From Frankiales bacterium (GTDB lineage: Bacteria > Actinomycetota > Actinomycetes > Mycobacteriales > SCTD01): 64,000 nucleotides of DNA. Under the pieces are notes generated by a model. It did no database searches. It was not told the DNA's origin and was given only the letters and a program-made list of their open reading frames with translations. Positions 19,359 to 27,431 of the stretch are shown one piece after another (within the stretch, counting starts at the first letter, position 1; each line of letters begins with the position of its first letter). The stretch is taken from positions 62,001 through 126,000 of the forward strand of contig JAOPVP010000042.1 in the NCBI GenBank assembly GCA_025966135.1. The letters run 5' to 3'. A program made the translations under genes and the position numbers.

Positions 19359-20930
19359 GTGACCGCCCCCACTGCTCTGCCGACAGATGGCTTCCACGTC
19401 TACGACACGACGCTGCGCGACGGTTCCCAGCGCGAGGGTCTGTCGCTGTCGGTCAACGACAAGCTGACGATCGCGCGGCACCTCGACGACCTCGGCGTGG
19501 GCTTCATCGAGGGCGGCTGGCCGGGTGCCAACCCCAAGGACGCGGAGTTCTTCCACCGCGCCCGCACCGAGCTCAAGCTGCACACCGCGCAGCTCGCCGC
19601 CTTCGGCTCGACCCGCAAGCCCGGTGGCGTGACCGCCAAGGACGTGGCGCACCTGCGCGAGTCGGGCGCGCCGGTCGCGACCCTGGTCGCCAAGAGCGAT
19701 GTGCGGCACGTCGAGCGTGCCCTGCGGACGACCCGCGAGGAGAACCTCGCGATGGTGCGCGACTCGGTCGCGCACCTCACCGCCGAGGGTCAGCGGGTGT
19801 TCCTCGACGCCGAGCACTTCTTCGACGGCTACCAGGCCGACCCGTCGTACGCGCTCGAGGTCTTGCGGGTGGCCGCGGAGGCGGGTGCGGCCGTGCTGGT
19901 GCTGTGCGACACGAACGGCGGGATGCTCCCGTCGCAGCTCGCCGACATCGTCGGCGCCGTGGTGGCGGACGGGCTGCGGGTCGGCATCCACGCGCACAAC
20001 GACACGGCCTGTGCCGTCGCCAACTCCCTCGCCGCGATCGACGTCGGGGCGACCCACGTGCAAGGCACCGCCAACGGGTACGGCGAGCGCTGTGGGAACG
20101 CCGACCTGTTCAGCGTGGTCGCGGCCCTCGAGACCAAGAAGGGCAAGCAGGTGCTGCCTGAGGGTCGGCTGGTCGAGCTGGGTCGGGTGGCGCACGCGGT
20201 CGCGGAGGTAGCCAACATCACGCCGGACTCACAGCAGCCGTGGGTCGGGGCGAGCGCGTTCGCGCACAAGGCGGGGCTGCACGTCAGCGCCATCAAGGCC
20301 GACCCGGACTTGTACCAGCACATCGATCCTGCGGTGGTGGGCAACGACATGAGGCTGCTCGTGTCCGAGCTGGCCGGGCGCGCAACGGTTGAGCTGAAGG
20401 GCAAGGCCCTCGGCCTCGATCCGGACTCCGCGACCGTCATCCGGGTGCTGGAACGGGTCAAGGAGCTGGAGTCGGTCGGCTACAGCTTCGAGGCCGCGGA
20501 GGCGTCCTTCGAGCTGCTGCTGCGCGAGGAGATGGGAGAGCGGCCGCACTTCTTCGACCTCGACAGCTGGCGCGTGATCGTCGAGCACCGGGACGGGAAG
20601 GTCGTCTCGGAGGCGACCGTGAAGCTGCACGCGCAGGGCGCCCGGATCATCGCCACGAGCGAGGGCAACGGGCCCGTCAACGCGCTCGACAACGCGCTGC
20701 GGCAGGCGCTGGTCGAGCTGTTCCCGGCGCTCGCGGCGTTCGACCTCGTCGACTACAAGGTGCGGATCGTCAGCGGGGCGCACGGCACGGATGCGGTGAC
20801 GAGGGTCCTCGTCGAGACGACGGACGGGATGGGCGAGTGGAGCACCGTGGGCGTCCACGAGAACGTGATCGAAGCCTCGTGGCAGGCCCTTGAGGAGGCC
20901 TACACGGCGGGGTTGCTCCGCCACTCCTGA
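19359..20930 (+). CDS. cimA: citramalate synthase
   Basis: 523 residues from the GTG at 19359, six bases after GGAG. The HMGL barrel starts with YDTTLRDGSQREG; HAHNDTACAVANSL, GTANGYGERCGNADL and the C-terminal LeuA-dimer allosteric domain follow. The length and the RDGSQREGLSLSV motif match the (R)-citramalate synthase family (TIGR00977) rather than LeuA, which is present separately. It joins pyruvate and acetyl-CoA; LeuCD and LeuB can then convert citramalate to 2-ketobutyrate for isoleucine. The upstream Val/Ile leader supports an isoleucine role. Confidence 0.9.
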   Translation: MTAPTALPTDGFHVYDTTLRDGSQREGLSLSVNDKLTIARHLDDLGVGFIEGGWPGANPKDAEFFHRARTELKLHTAQLAAFGSTRKPGGVTAKDVAHLRESGAPVATLVAKSDVRHVERALRTTREENLAMVRDSVAHLTAEGQRVFLDAEHFFDGYQADPSYALEVLRVAAEAGAAVLVLCDTNGGMLPSQLADIVGAVVADGLRVGIHAHNDTACAVANSLAAIDVGATHVQGTANGYGERCGNADLFSVVAALETKKGKQVLPEGRLVELGRVAHAVAEVANITPDSQQPWVGASAFAHKAGLHVSAIKADPDLYQHIDPAVVGNDMRLLVSELAGRATVELKGKALGLDPDSATVIRVLERVKELESVGYSFEAAEASFELLLREEMGERPHFFDLDSWRVIVEHRDGKVVSEATVKLHAQGARIIATSEGNGPVNALDNALRQALVELFPALAAFDLVDYKVRIVSGAHGTDAVTRVLVETTDGMGEWSTVGVHENVIEASWQALEEAYTAGLLRHS

Positions 20931-21013
20931 TCTTCGTGCGTGGCGGAGCTCGCATCGGGGAACAGTGGGGCCGACGGCGTGGTCGCCGTCGCTGTCCTCG
21001 CCTGGAGGTCGTC

Positions 21014-21301
21014 GTGGTTGAGCAGCCCATTCGTCCCGCTTCGCGGCACGCAGTACCGGCCCGCGCGACCGGCACGTACGTCATCTGTGCCGTCCTGCTA
21101 CTCGCCCCCTTCGTCGCCCTGTTGTGGGTGTCGAGCTATGCCAAGGTCTCACCGCGGTTGTTCGGCTTCCCGTTCTTCTACTGGTACCAGTTGATGTGGG
21201 TCCTGATTTCAGCAGTGTGCACCTATGTGTCCTACGTGCTGGTTCGTCGCGTCGAGCCCCGGCGTGAACGGCTGGAGGACCGACCGGGAGGCCCGCGGTG
21301 A
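21014..21301 (+). CDS. DUF3311 small membrane protein, symporter partner
   Basis: 95 residues with two membrane helices (about 23-43 and 55-80) and a charged tail RRVEPRRERLEDR, the DUF3311 pattern. The GTG at 21014 follows GGAGG. It overlaps the symporter by four bases (GTGA). DUF3311 genes commonly sit in front of monocarboxylate-type sodium/solute symporters and may be accessory subunits. Confidence 0.85.
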   Translation: MVEQPIRPASRHAVPARATGTYVICAVLLLAPFVALLWVSSYAKVSPRLFGFPFFYWYQLMWVLISAVCTYVSYVLVRRVEPRRERLEDRPGGPR

Positions 21302-22920
21302 GGCCCGCCGGTATCGACGCGACCGCCTTGACGATCGTCATCGTGCTCTTCGTGCTCGTCACGGTGATCGGTTTCGCGGCGTCGCGGTGGCGGCGGGCGG
21401 AGAGCCTCGCGAACCTCGATGAGTGGGGTCTGGGAGGTCGGGGTTTCGGCACGCTCGTGACGTGGTTCCTCCTGGGAGGCGACCTGTACACGGCCTACAC
21501 CTTTGTCGCCGTACCGGCCCTGATGTTCGCCAGTGGAGCGGTCGGCTTCTTCGCGGTGCCGTACACCGTCATCGTCTACCCGCTCGTCTTCGTCTTCCTG
21601 CCACGGCTGTGGTCGGTGTCGCACCGACATGGCTATGTCACCCCCGCCGACTTCGTGCGGGGGCGGTACGACTCTCGGGTGCTCGCGCTGGCGATCGCGC
21701 TGACCGGCCTGCTCGCGACCATGCCCTACATCGCGCTTCAGCTCGTCGGCATCCAGTCCGTCCTCGAAGTCATGGGCATCGGCGGGGGGAGCAACACGCT
21801 GCTCGCCGACCTGCCGCTGCTCGTCGCCTTCGCGGCGCTGGCCGCCTACACGTACTCGTCGGGGCTGCGGGCGCCGGCCCTGATCGCCTTCGTCAAGGAC
21901 ATCCTCATCTATGTCGTGGTCCTGGTGGCGGTGCTGTACATCCCCTCGAAGCTCGGCGGCTGGGGTCACGTCTTCGACTCGGCCCAGGCTGCACTACCGA
22001 CGCACAAGCCGCCTGGCACGCTGGTCCCCGGGCCCGCCGGGCTGTGGCCCTACGCGACCCTCGCCCTCGGCTCGGCGATGGCGCTGTTCATGTACCCGCA
22101 CAGCATCACGGCCGTCCTCTCCACCCGCTCCCGGGACATCGGACGTCGCAACGCCGCACTGCTCCCGGCGTACTCGCTGCTCCTCGGTCTGATCGCGCTG
22201 CTCGGCTACATGGCGCTCGCGGCGAAGGTGAACACCGTGGGCTTCGACGGAAAGCCCAATGCGCAGCTCGCGGTACCGCAGCTGTTCGCCGACATGTTCC
22301 CGAGCTGGTTCTCCGGAATCGCCTTCTCCGCCATCGCGATCGGGGCTCTCGTCCCGGCGGCCATCATGTCCATTGCGGCCGCGAACCTGTTCACCCGCAA
22401 CATCTACCGGGAGTTCCTCCGTCCAGCAGCCTCTCCGGCCGAGGAGGCCCGGGTCTCCAAGCTGACCTCCCTGGTGGTCAAGGTGGGGGCGCTGCTGTTC
22501 GTGCTGTCGCTCGACCGCACGTTGGCCATCAACTTCCAGCTGCTGGGCGGGATCTGGATGTTGCAGACGTTCCCGGCGATCGTCTTCGGCTTGTTCACCA
22601 GGTGGTTCCACCGCTGGGCGCTGCTCGCGGGCTGGGCGGTCGCGATGGTCTATGGGACCTACCAGGCCTACAACGTGCTCAACCCGATCACCGGTGCGCA
22701 CTTCGGTGGCTCCTCGGCGCAGATCCCCTTGCTGAACGGCAGGAACGGCTACATCGCCCTCACGGCCTTTGTCCTGAACCTTGTCGTCGCGGTGGTGGGG
22801 ACAGTCGTGCTGCGGGCGATGAAAGTCCCGTCGGGCCGCGACGCGACCGAGTCCGGCGACTACTTTGCCGACGCTGGCGACCCGAGGGTCGGTCCTCTCC
22901 CGGAGCTGGCGCCCGCGTAA
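21298..22920 (+). CDS. sodium:solute symporter (SSS family), probable monocarboxylate transporter
   Basis: 540 residues with about 13 hydrophobic helices. The N-terminal part has EWGLGGRGFGTLVTWFLLGGDLYTAYTFVAVPALMFA and the SSS-type GYVTPADFVRGRYDSR. The pairing with DUF3311 and the resemblance to MctP-like proteins suggest uptake of lactate, pyruvate or a similar acid; the substrate is inferred. Starts with GTG overlapping the DUF3311 stop. Confidence 0.85.
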   Translation: MRPAGIDATALTIVIVLFVLVTVIGFAASRWRRAESLANLDEWGLGGRGFGTLVTWFLLGGDLYTAYTFVAVPALMFASGAVGFFAVPYTVIVYPLVFVFLPRLWSVSHRHGYVTPADFVRGRYDSRVLALAIALTGLLATMPYIALQLVGIQSVLEVMGIGGGSNTLLADLPLLVAFAALAAYTYSSGLRAPALIAFVKDILIYVVVLVAVLYIPSKLGGWGHVFDSAQAALPTHKPPGTLVPGPAGLWPYATLALGSAMALFMYPHSITAVLSTRSRDIGRRNAALLPAYSLLLGLIALLGYMALAAKVNTVGFDGKPNAQLAVPQLFADMFPSWFSGIAFSAIAIGALVPAAIMSIAAANLFTRNIYREFLRPAASPAEEARVSKLTSLVVKVGALLFVLSLDRTLAINFQLLGGIWMLQTFPAIVFGLFTRWFHRWALLAGWAVAMVYGTYQAYNVLNPITGAHFGGSSAQIPLLNGRNGYIALTAFVLNLVVAVVGTVVLRAMKVPSGRDATESGDYFADAGDPRVGPLPELAPA

Positions 22921-22929
22921 TCTGACGCC

Positions 22930-23685
22930 GTGACCCCGGCCGACGTTCTGCTCGTCGGGGGCGCGGGGGTGGTCGCGGGGGCCGTCAACGCCATCGCCGG
23001 CGGCGGCACCCTCGTGTCGTTCCCTGCGCTGCTGGCCGCGGGGCTGTCGCCGGTGACGGCCAACATCACCTCCTCGGTGGGGTTGCTGGCCGGCTATGTC
23101 GGCGGCACGGTCGGCTACCGACGGGAGCTGGAGGGTCAGGGCGGGCGCGTGGTCGGGCTGCTCGTGGCCAGCGTCATCGGCGGGTTGGTCGGGGCGCTGC
23201 TGCTGCTTGCCACTCCCGGAAACGGCTTCCGCGCCGTCGTGCCCTACCTCGTGCTGCTGTCTTGCTTGCTCCTGGCCGTGCAGCCGTGGCTCGCGCGGAC
23301 GCTGGAGGCGCACGGAGTGGCCGGACCGCACCCTGGCTGGGAGGTGCGGGTGGCGGTCGGCGTCGGCGCCGTCTACGGGTCGTACTTCGGCGCCGGGCTC
23401 GGCGTCATCCTGCTCGCCGTGCTCGGCCTGCTGGTCTCGGACCACCTGCAACGGCTCAACGCGCTCAAGGGGGCCCTGGCACTGGTGATCAACCTCGTCG
23501 GGGTCCTGGTCTTCGTCGTCACCGGCCACGTGGCCTGGCTGGCTGCCGCGGTCCTGGCGGTAGGGGCGGTGGTGGGCGCCACCGTGGGCGTCCGGCTGGC
23601 GCGTCGCCTGTCGCCGCAGGTCGTCCGCCTGGGCGTCGTCCTGGCCGGCGTCGGGGTGGCGGGCACGCTGTTGGTCCACGGCTGA
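22930..23685 (+). CDS. TSUP family (TauE/SafE) permease
   Basis: 251 residues, about eight helices in two similar halves: GAVNAIAGGGTLVSFPALLAAGL and NITSSVGLLAGY in the first, GAVYGSYFGAGLGVILLAVLGL in the second. This is the sulfite exporter TauE/SafE (TSUP) family, which moves sulfite, sulfoacetate or organic anions. It begins 9 bp after the symporter, so probably the same operon. Confidence 0.85.
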   Translation: MTPADVLLVGGAGVVAGAVNAIAGGGTLVSFPALLAAGLSPVTANITSSVGLLAGYVGGTVGYRRELEGQGGRVVGLLVASVIGGLVGALLLLATPGNGFRAVVPYLVLLSCLLLAVQPWLARTLEAHGVAGPHPGWEVRVAVGVGAVYGSYFGAGLGVILLAVLGLLVSDHLQRLNALKGALALVINLVGVLVFVVTGHVAWLAAAVLAVGAVVGATVGVRLARRLSPQVVRLGVVLAGVGVAGTLLVHG

Positions 23686-23739
23686 GCTCACCGCTGCACC
23701 CCGGTAGCCTCGGGACCACCCTCAAGGAAGGCATCACCT

Positions 23740-24522
23740 GTGCGCATCGCTCGTTTCGCCGTCAACGGCGAGGTCTCGTTCGGCGTGGTCGAGGGACCCG
23801 GCGCGGACCCGGCAGACCTCGTCGTCGCGACGGTGGCGGGGCACCCGTTCGCCCCGCTCGTCCTCACCGGCGAGCGCCACCCGCTGACATCGGTGCGCCT
23901 CCTGGCGCCGGTCCTCCCGAGCAAGGTCGTCGGCATCGGCAAGAACTACGCCGACCACATCGCCGAGATGGGTGGGGGTGCGCCGGTGGACCCGGTCGTC
24001 TTCCTCAAGCCCTCGACCTCGGTCATCGGCCCCGGAGACCCGATCGTGCTGCCACTCAACAGCAATCACGTCGACCACGAGGCGGAGCTGGCCATCGTGA
24101 TCGGCCGGTTGTGCCGGGACGTGTCACGGGAGCAGGCCCACGAGGTGATCCTCGGCTACACCTGCGGCAACGACGTGACAGCCCGAGACCACCAGAAGCA
24201 TGACGGTCAGTGGGCACGCGGCAAGGGTCACGACACGTTCTGCCCGCTCGGCCCGTGGGTCGAGACCGAACTGGATGTCTCGGACGTCGCCGTGCAGGGC
24301 GCCGTCGACGGGGAGGTCCGGCAGGACGGGCGCACGTCGCAGCTCATCCACGACATCCCCGCGATCATCGAGTGGGTGACGGCCTGCATGACGCTGCTGC
24401 CCGGGGACGTCATCCTCACTGGCACGCCGGCGGGGGTAGGACCCCTCGCGCCCGGCAACGCCGTCACTGTCCTGGTCGAGGGCATCGGCCCGCTGACGAA
24501 CCCGGTAGTGGCACGGGCATGA
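23740..24522 (+). CDS. fumarylacetoacetate hydrolase family protein
   Basis: 260 residues. The metal site is seen as DHEAELAIVIGR (Glu-x-Glu) with a later Asp in GNDVTARDHQ; KVVGIGKNYADHI and ILTGTPAGVG are typical FAH-family segments. Members cleave C-C bonds of diketo acids or decarboxylate oxaloacetate. Which reaction applies here is unknown. It overlaps gltX by four bases. Confidence 0.88.
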   Translation: MRIARFAVNGEVSFGVVEGPGADPADLVVATVAGHPFAPLVLTGERHPLTSVRLLAPVLPSKVVGIGKNYADHIAEMGGGAPVDPVVFLKPSTSVIGPGDPIVLPLNSNHVDHEAELAIVIGRLCRDVSREQAHEVILGYTCGNDVTARDHQKHDGQWARGKGHDTFCPLGPWVETELDVSDVAVQGAVDGEVRQDGRTSQLIHDIPAIIEWVTACMTLLPGDVILTGTPAGVGPLAPGNAVTVLVEGIGPLTNPVVARA

Positions 24523-25964
24523 CCGTCCGCCTGCGGGTCGCACCCTCGCCGACAGGCGACCCCCACGTCGGCACCGCCTACATGTCCTTGTTCAACCTGG
24601 CCTTCGTACGCCAGCAGGGCGGGCAGTTCGTGCTGCGCATCGAGGACACCGACCGCGCGCGCTTTCGGGCCGACTCCGAGCAGCAGGTGTTCGACATGCT
24701 CTCCTGGCTCGGCCTGCAGTGGGACGAGGGCCCGGACAAGGGCGGTCCGTTTGCGCCGTACCGGCAGAGCGAACGGCTCGAGACCTACCAGCCCCACGTC
24801 GAGAAGCTGCTCGCCGATGGCCACGCATACTACTGCTGGTGCACGCCCGAGCGGCTGCAGGAGATGCGCGAGGACCAGCAGCGGCGGAAGGTGCCGACCG
24901 GCTATGACCGGCTCTGCTACGGCAAGACCTTCGAGGAGCGGGCCGCCCTTCCGGGGTGCAGCGACGTCCCCGTCGTGCGGATGCTCATCCCGGACGACCC
25001 GCCGCTGCACTTCACCGATCTCATCCGCGGCGAGGTCAACGCGCCGATGCCGGACGACCAGGTGATCCTCAAGGCCGACGGCTTCCCGACCTATCACCTC
25101 GCTGTCGTCGTCGACGACCACCTCATGGGGATCACCCACGTGGTGCGCGGGGAGGAGTGGATCTCCTCCACCCCGAAGCACCTGCTCCTGTTCGACTGGC
25201 TCGGCTGGGAGCGGCCGGCCTTCGCTCACATGCCCTTGCTCCGCAACGTGGACAAGTCGAAGATCTCCAAGCGCAAGAACCCGGCCGCGCGGCTCACCTG
25301 GTTCGTCGAGCAGGGGTACCTGCCCGAGGCGCTGCTCAACTTCCTGGGTCTGCTCGGCTACTCGCTGCCGTCGGGGGAGGAGATCTTCACCTTCTCCGAG
25401 ATGAGCGAGAGCTTTGACTGGACCCGGGTCAACACCGTCGGTCCTGTCTTCGACCTCGACAAGCTCAGCTGGCTCAACGGCCACTACATCCGTGAGCTCG
25501 CCGAGGACGACCTCGCGGCCCGGCTGGTCCCCTTCCTCACCGAGGCAGGCTGGTACGACGGATCCGCCGAGCACGCCGCGTTGCTGGCCGGCTCGGTGCC
25601 GCTGATCCAGACCCGGATGGCGGTCCTGTCCGAGGTCGTCGACCTGCTGCGCTTCCTGTTCGTGGCCGACGAGGACTTCGTCGTCGACCCGGTGGCCGTC
25701 GAGAAGTCGCTCGTCGGGGCCGTTCCCGTTCTGACGGCGGCGGCGGACGCTCTCGAGCCGCTCACGTCGTGGAGCACCGAGGCGATCCAGACGGCGATGG
25801 ACGCCGCGCTCCTCGACGGACTCGGCCTCAAGCGTGGCAAGGCGTATGCGCCCGTCCGCGCCGCCGTCTGCGGTTCCACGATCGCCCCGCCGCTGCCGGA
25901 GTCGATGGCGCTGCTGGGCAAGGACCGGGTTCTGCGGCGCCTTCGCGGCGCTCCCGTGCTTTGA
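24519..25964 (+). CDS. gltX: glutamyl-tRNA synthetase
   Basis: 481 residues, class I synthetase. The HIGH-type motif is PHVG at 15-18 (SPTGDPHVGTAY) and the KMSKS-type motif is KISKR at 248-252 within DKSKISKRKNP. The ADGFPTYHLAVVVDDHLMGITHVVRGEEW block is also clear. These motifs resemble the Pseudomonas-type GluRS more than the usual actinobacterial enzyme (KLSKRDP-type). Function is charging tRNA-Glu, and probably tRNA-Gln as the first step of the GatCAB route. tRNA-Gln and tRNA-Glu genes follow within 240 bp. Confidence 0.93.
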   Translation: MTVRLRVAPSPTGDPHVGTAYMSLFNLAFVRQQGGQFVLRIEDTDRARFRADSEQQVFDMLSWLGLQWDEGPDKGGPFAPYRQSERLETYQPHVEKLLADGHAYYCWCTPERLQEMREDQQRRKVPTGYDRLCYGKTFEERAALPGCSDVPVVRMLIPDDPPLHFTDLIRGEVNAPMPDDQVILKADGFPTYHLAVVVDDHLMGITHVVRGEEWISSTPKHLLLFDWLGWERPAFAHMPLLRNVDKSKISKRKNPAARLTWFVEQGYLPEALLNFLGLLGYSLPSGEEIFTFSEMSESFDWTRVNTVGPVFDLDKLSWLNGHYIRELAEDDLAARLVPFLTEAGWYDGSAEHAALLAGSVPLIQTRMAVLSEVVDLLRFLFVADEDFVVDPVAVEKSLVGAVPVLTAAADALEPLTSWSTEAIQTAMDAALLDGLGLKRGKAYAPVRAAVCGSTIAPPLPESMALLGKDRVLRRLRGAPVL

Positions 25965-25990
25965 AGGCCCGTCGCCGCTTCCGGTAGAGT
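25961..25990 (+). promoter_or_regulatory. promoter of the tRNA-Gln/tRNA-Glu unit
   Basis: TTGAAG (25961-25966), an 18-base spacer and TAGAGT (25985-25990). It ends 16 bases before tRNA-Gln, and its -35 overlaps the gltX stop codon. Confidence 0.6.
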
Positions 25991-26006
25991 TCTCGCCGCA
26001 ACGCCA

Positions 26007-26078
26007 TGGGGTATGGGGTAATTGGCAGCCCGACGGTTTCTGGTTCCGTTAGTCTTGGTTCGAGTCCAGGTACCCCAG
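26007..26078 (+). tRNA. tRNA-Gln (anticodon CTG)
   Basis: 72 bases. The acceptor arm TGGGGTA pairs with TACCCCA; discriminator G is at 26078; the T-arm contains GGTTCGAGTCC. The anticodon loop TTCTGGT reads CTG and is closed by a T-T mismatch under an ACGG/CCGT stem. CCA is not encoded. Confidence 0.95.
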
Positions 26079-26127
26079 CAATGCCCCGCTAGTGTCTAGC
26101 GGTGCAGGACAAGTAAAATATCGGCAA

Positions 26128-26200
26128 GCCCTCGTCGTTTAGCGGCCTAGGACGGCGCCCTCTCACGGCGTTAACGTGGGTTCAAATCCCATCGAGGGTA
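26128..26200 (+). tRNA. tRNA-Glu (anticodon CTC)
   Basis: 73 bases. The acceptor GCCCTCG pairs with CGAGGGT (first pair G-U); the T-loop is GTTCAAATC; the anticodon loop CCTCTCA reads CTC. CCA is not encoded. It lies 49 bp after tRNA-Gln, probably in one transcript. Confidence 0.95.
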
Positions 26201-26207
26201 CGTAGAG

Positions 26208-26242
26208 GAACTGCCCGACTACCGAGCGTAGTCGGGCAGTTC
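26208..26242. terminator. terminator after the tRNA pair
   Basis: A perfect 15-bp stem (GAACTGCCCGACTAC with its complement) around a 5-base loop, 7 bases after tRNA-Glu. The T-tract is poor. The remaining 137 bases to the next gene hold no recognisable feature. Confidence 0.85.
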
Positions 26243-26379
26243 TGCCTTCTCAGGCTGCTTGTCACAGGTCGGCGCGGTGCGGCGGAGCGGGACGACAAAG
26301 CCCGCGCCCTGTCCACCGGCGGCCCAGAAGGCCGGAACCGAACTACCCGTTATGACCGTTTGCGCCACCTTCGGAGGGA

Positions 26380-26718
26380 CTAGTCCCGGGTGTCGAAGGC
26401 CTTGACCACGCTCTTGGGCGCGGTGCGGCGCCACGCCTCCTCGAGGAGCTCGGCGACCTCACCGCCATCGGCCTCGGCGACGTCCACAGCGACCCAGCCG
26501 AAGCGTCCGGTGTAGGCAGCGACCGAGTAGACGTCAGGCGCCGCAGCTACGAGCTCCGCCTGTTGCTCGAGGGTGGCCTTGATCGCGGCGCCCTTCCCGT
26601 CGGGTCCGAGCATGCAGAAGATCTTCCCGCGGACCCGGAACGTCGCCTCGCCCCACGTTTCGATCTCCGCCGCCTCCGGCAGGGACAGGGCGGTACGGCG
26701 GAGCAGGGAGGCCTTCAG
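26380..26718 (-). CDS. MmcQ/YjbR family protein, probable CTG start
   Basis: 112 residues: LRRTALSLPEAAEIETWGEATFRVRGKIFCML, WVAVDV and AWRRTAPKS fit the MmcQ/YjbR family (CyaY-like fold, DNA-binding or unknown role). No ATG, GTG or TTG exists at the expected N-terminus. A CTG at 26718-26716 overlaps the ndgR TGA as CTGA, with AGGAG five bases upstream, matching the ATGA/GTGA coupling used elsewhere in this window. I therefore place the start there. Starting later would remove the first helix. Confidence 0.75.
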   Translation of the reverse strand: MKASLLRRTALSLPEAAEIETWGEATFRVRGKIFCMLGPDGKGAAIKATLEQQAELVAAAPDVYSVAAYTGRFGWVAVDVAEADGGEVAELLEEAWRRTAPKSVVKAFDTRD

Positions 26719-27386
26719 GACAGCTCCTTGGCGGCTGCGAGGACTGCGCCGGCGTGCAGCCGACCGGGCTGGCGGGTCAGGCGCTTCAGGGGCCCTGAGA
26801 CGCTGACGGCCCCGACGAGGCGGTTGTCGGCCCCGAAGACGGGCGCGGAAACCGAGGCGACGCCCTGTTCCCGCTCGGCGACCGAGTGCGCCCAACCGCG
26901 TCGCCGTACCTCGGCGAGGGTCCGCTCGGTGAACGCCGCCCCGTCCGGCGGCTCGGTGGCCGAGAACGCCAGCAGTACCTGAGCCGCGGACCCCGCGGTC
27001 ATCGGTAGCGCGACGCCCACAGGAACGGTGTCCCGCAGACCGCTGCCGAGGTCGGCGGCGGCGACGCACACCCGGAGGTCGCCCTGCCGCCGGTAGAGCT
27101 GCGCGCTCTCGCCGGTGACGTCCCGGAGCCGAGCCAGGACGGGCGCCGCCCGCTCGAGGAGAGCGTCGGTTCCCGAGGTGACCAGCCGTGGTCCGGATCG
27201 CCAGCGACCGTCGCCTTCGCGGGTCAGGAACTGGTGCACCTCGAGCGCCACGGCCAGGCGATGGGTCGTGGCGCGCGACAGTCCGGTCGCCTGCGTCAGC
27301 GCCGCAAGCGAGTGGGCTCCTGTTTGCACCGCATCCAGGACGAGAACTGCTTTGTCCAGGACGCCAACTCCGCTAGTCTGTTCCAT
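26715..27386 (-). CDS. ndgR: IclR-family regulator of leucine synthesis
   Basis: 223 residues from the ATG at 27386. The N-terminal winged helix is [16 protein letters not shown] to [15 protein letters not shown] (7-50); the C-terminal IclR ligand domain has [18 protein letters not shown] and VASVSAPV. The family (NdgR in Streptomyces, LtbR in Corynebacterium) sits divergent from leuCD and represses it and other amino-acid genes. A perfect palindrome lies five bases before its start codon, so it probably also controls itself. Confidence 0.92.
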   Translation of the reverse strand: MEQTSGVGVLDKAVLVLDAVQTGAHSLAALTQATGLSRATTHRLAVALEVHQFLTREGDGRWRSGPRLVTSGTDALLERAAPVLARLRDVTGESAQLYRRQGDLRVCVAAADLGSGLRDTVPVGVALPMTAGSAAQVLLAFSATEPPDGAAFTERTLAEVRRRGWAHSVAEREQGVASVSAPVFGADNRLVGAVSVSGPLKRLTRQPGRLHAGAVLAAAKELS

Positions 27387-27391
27387 ATAGC

Positions 27392-27411
27392 GATACTGAC
27401 ATCTCAGTATC
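27392..27411. promoter_or_regulatory. ndgR-leuC operator palindrome
   Basis: GATACTGA and TCAGTATC, separated by CATC, form a perfect 8+4+8 palindrome in the 45-bp gap between the divergent ndgR and leuC starts. It is the obvious candidate site for the IclR regulator. Confidence 0.8.
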
Positions 27412-27431
27412 TGGGACGCAAGGAGAATCCG

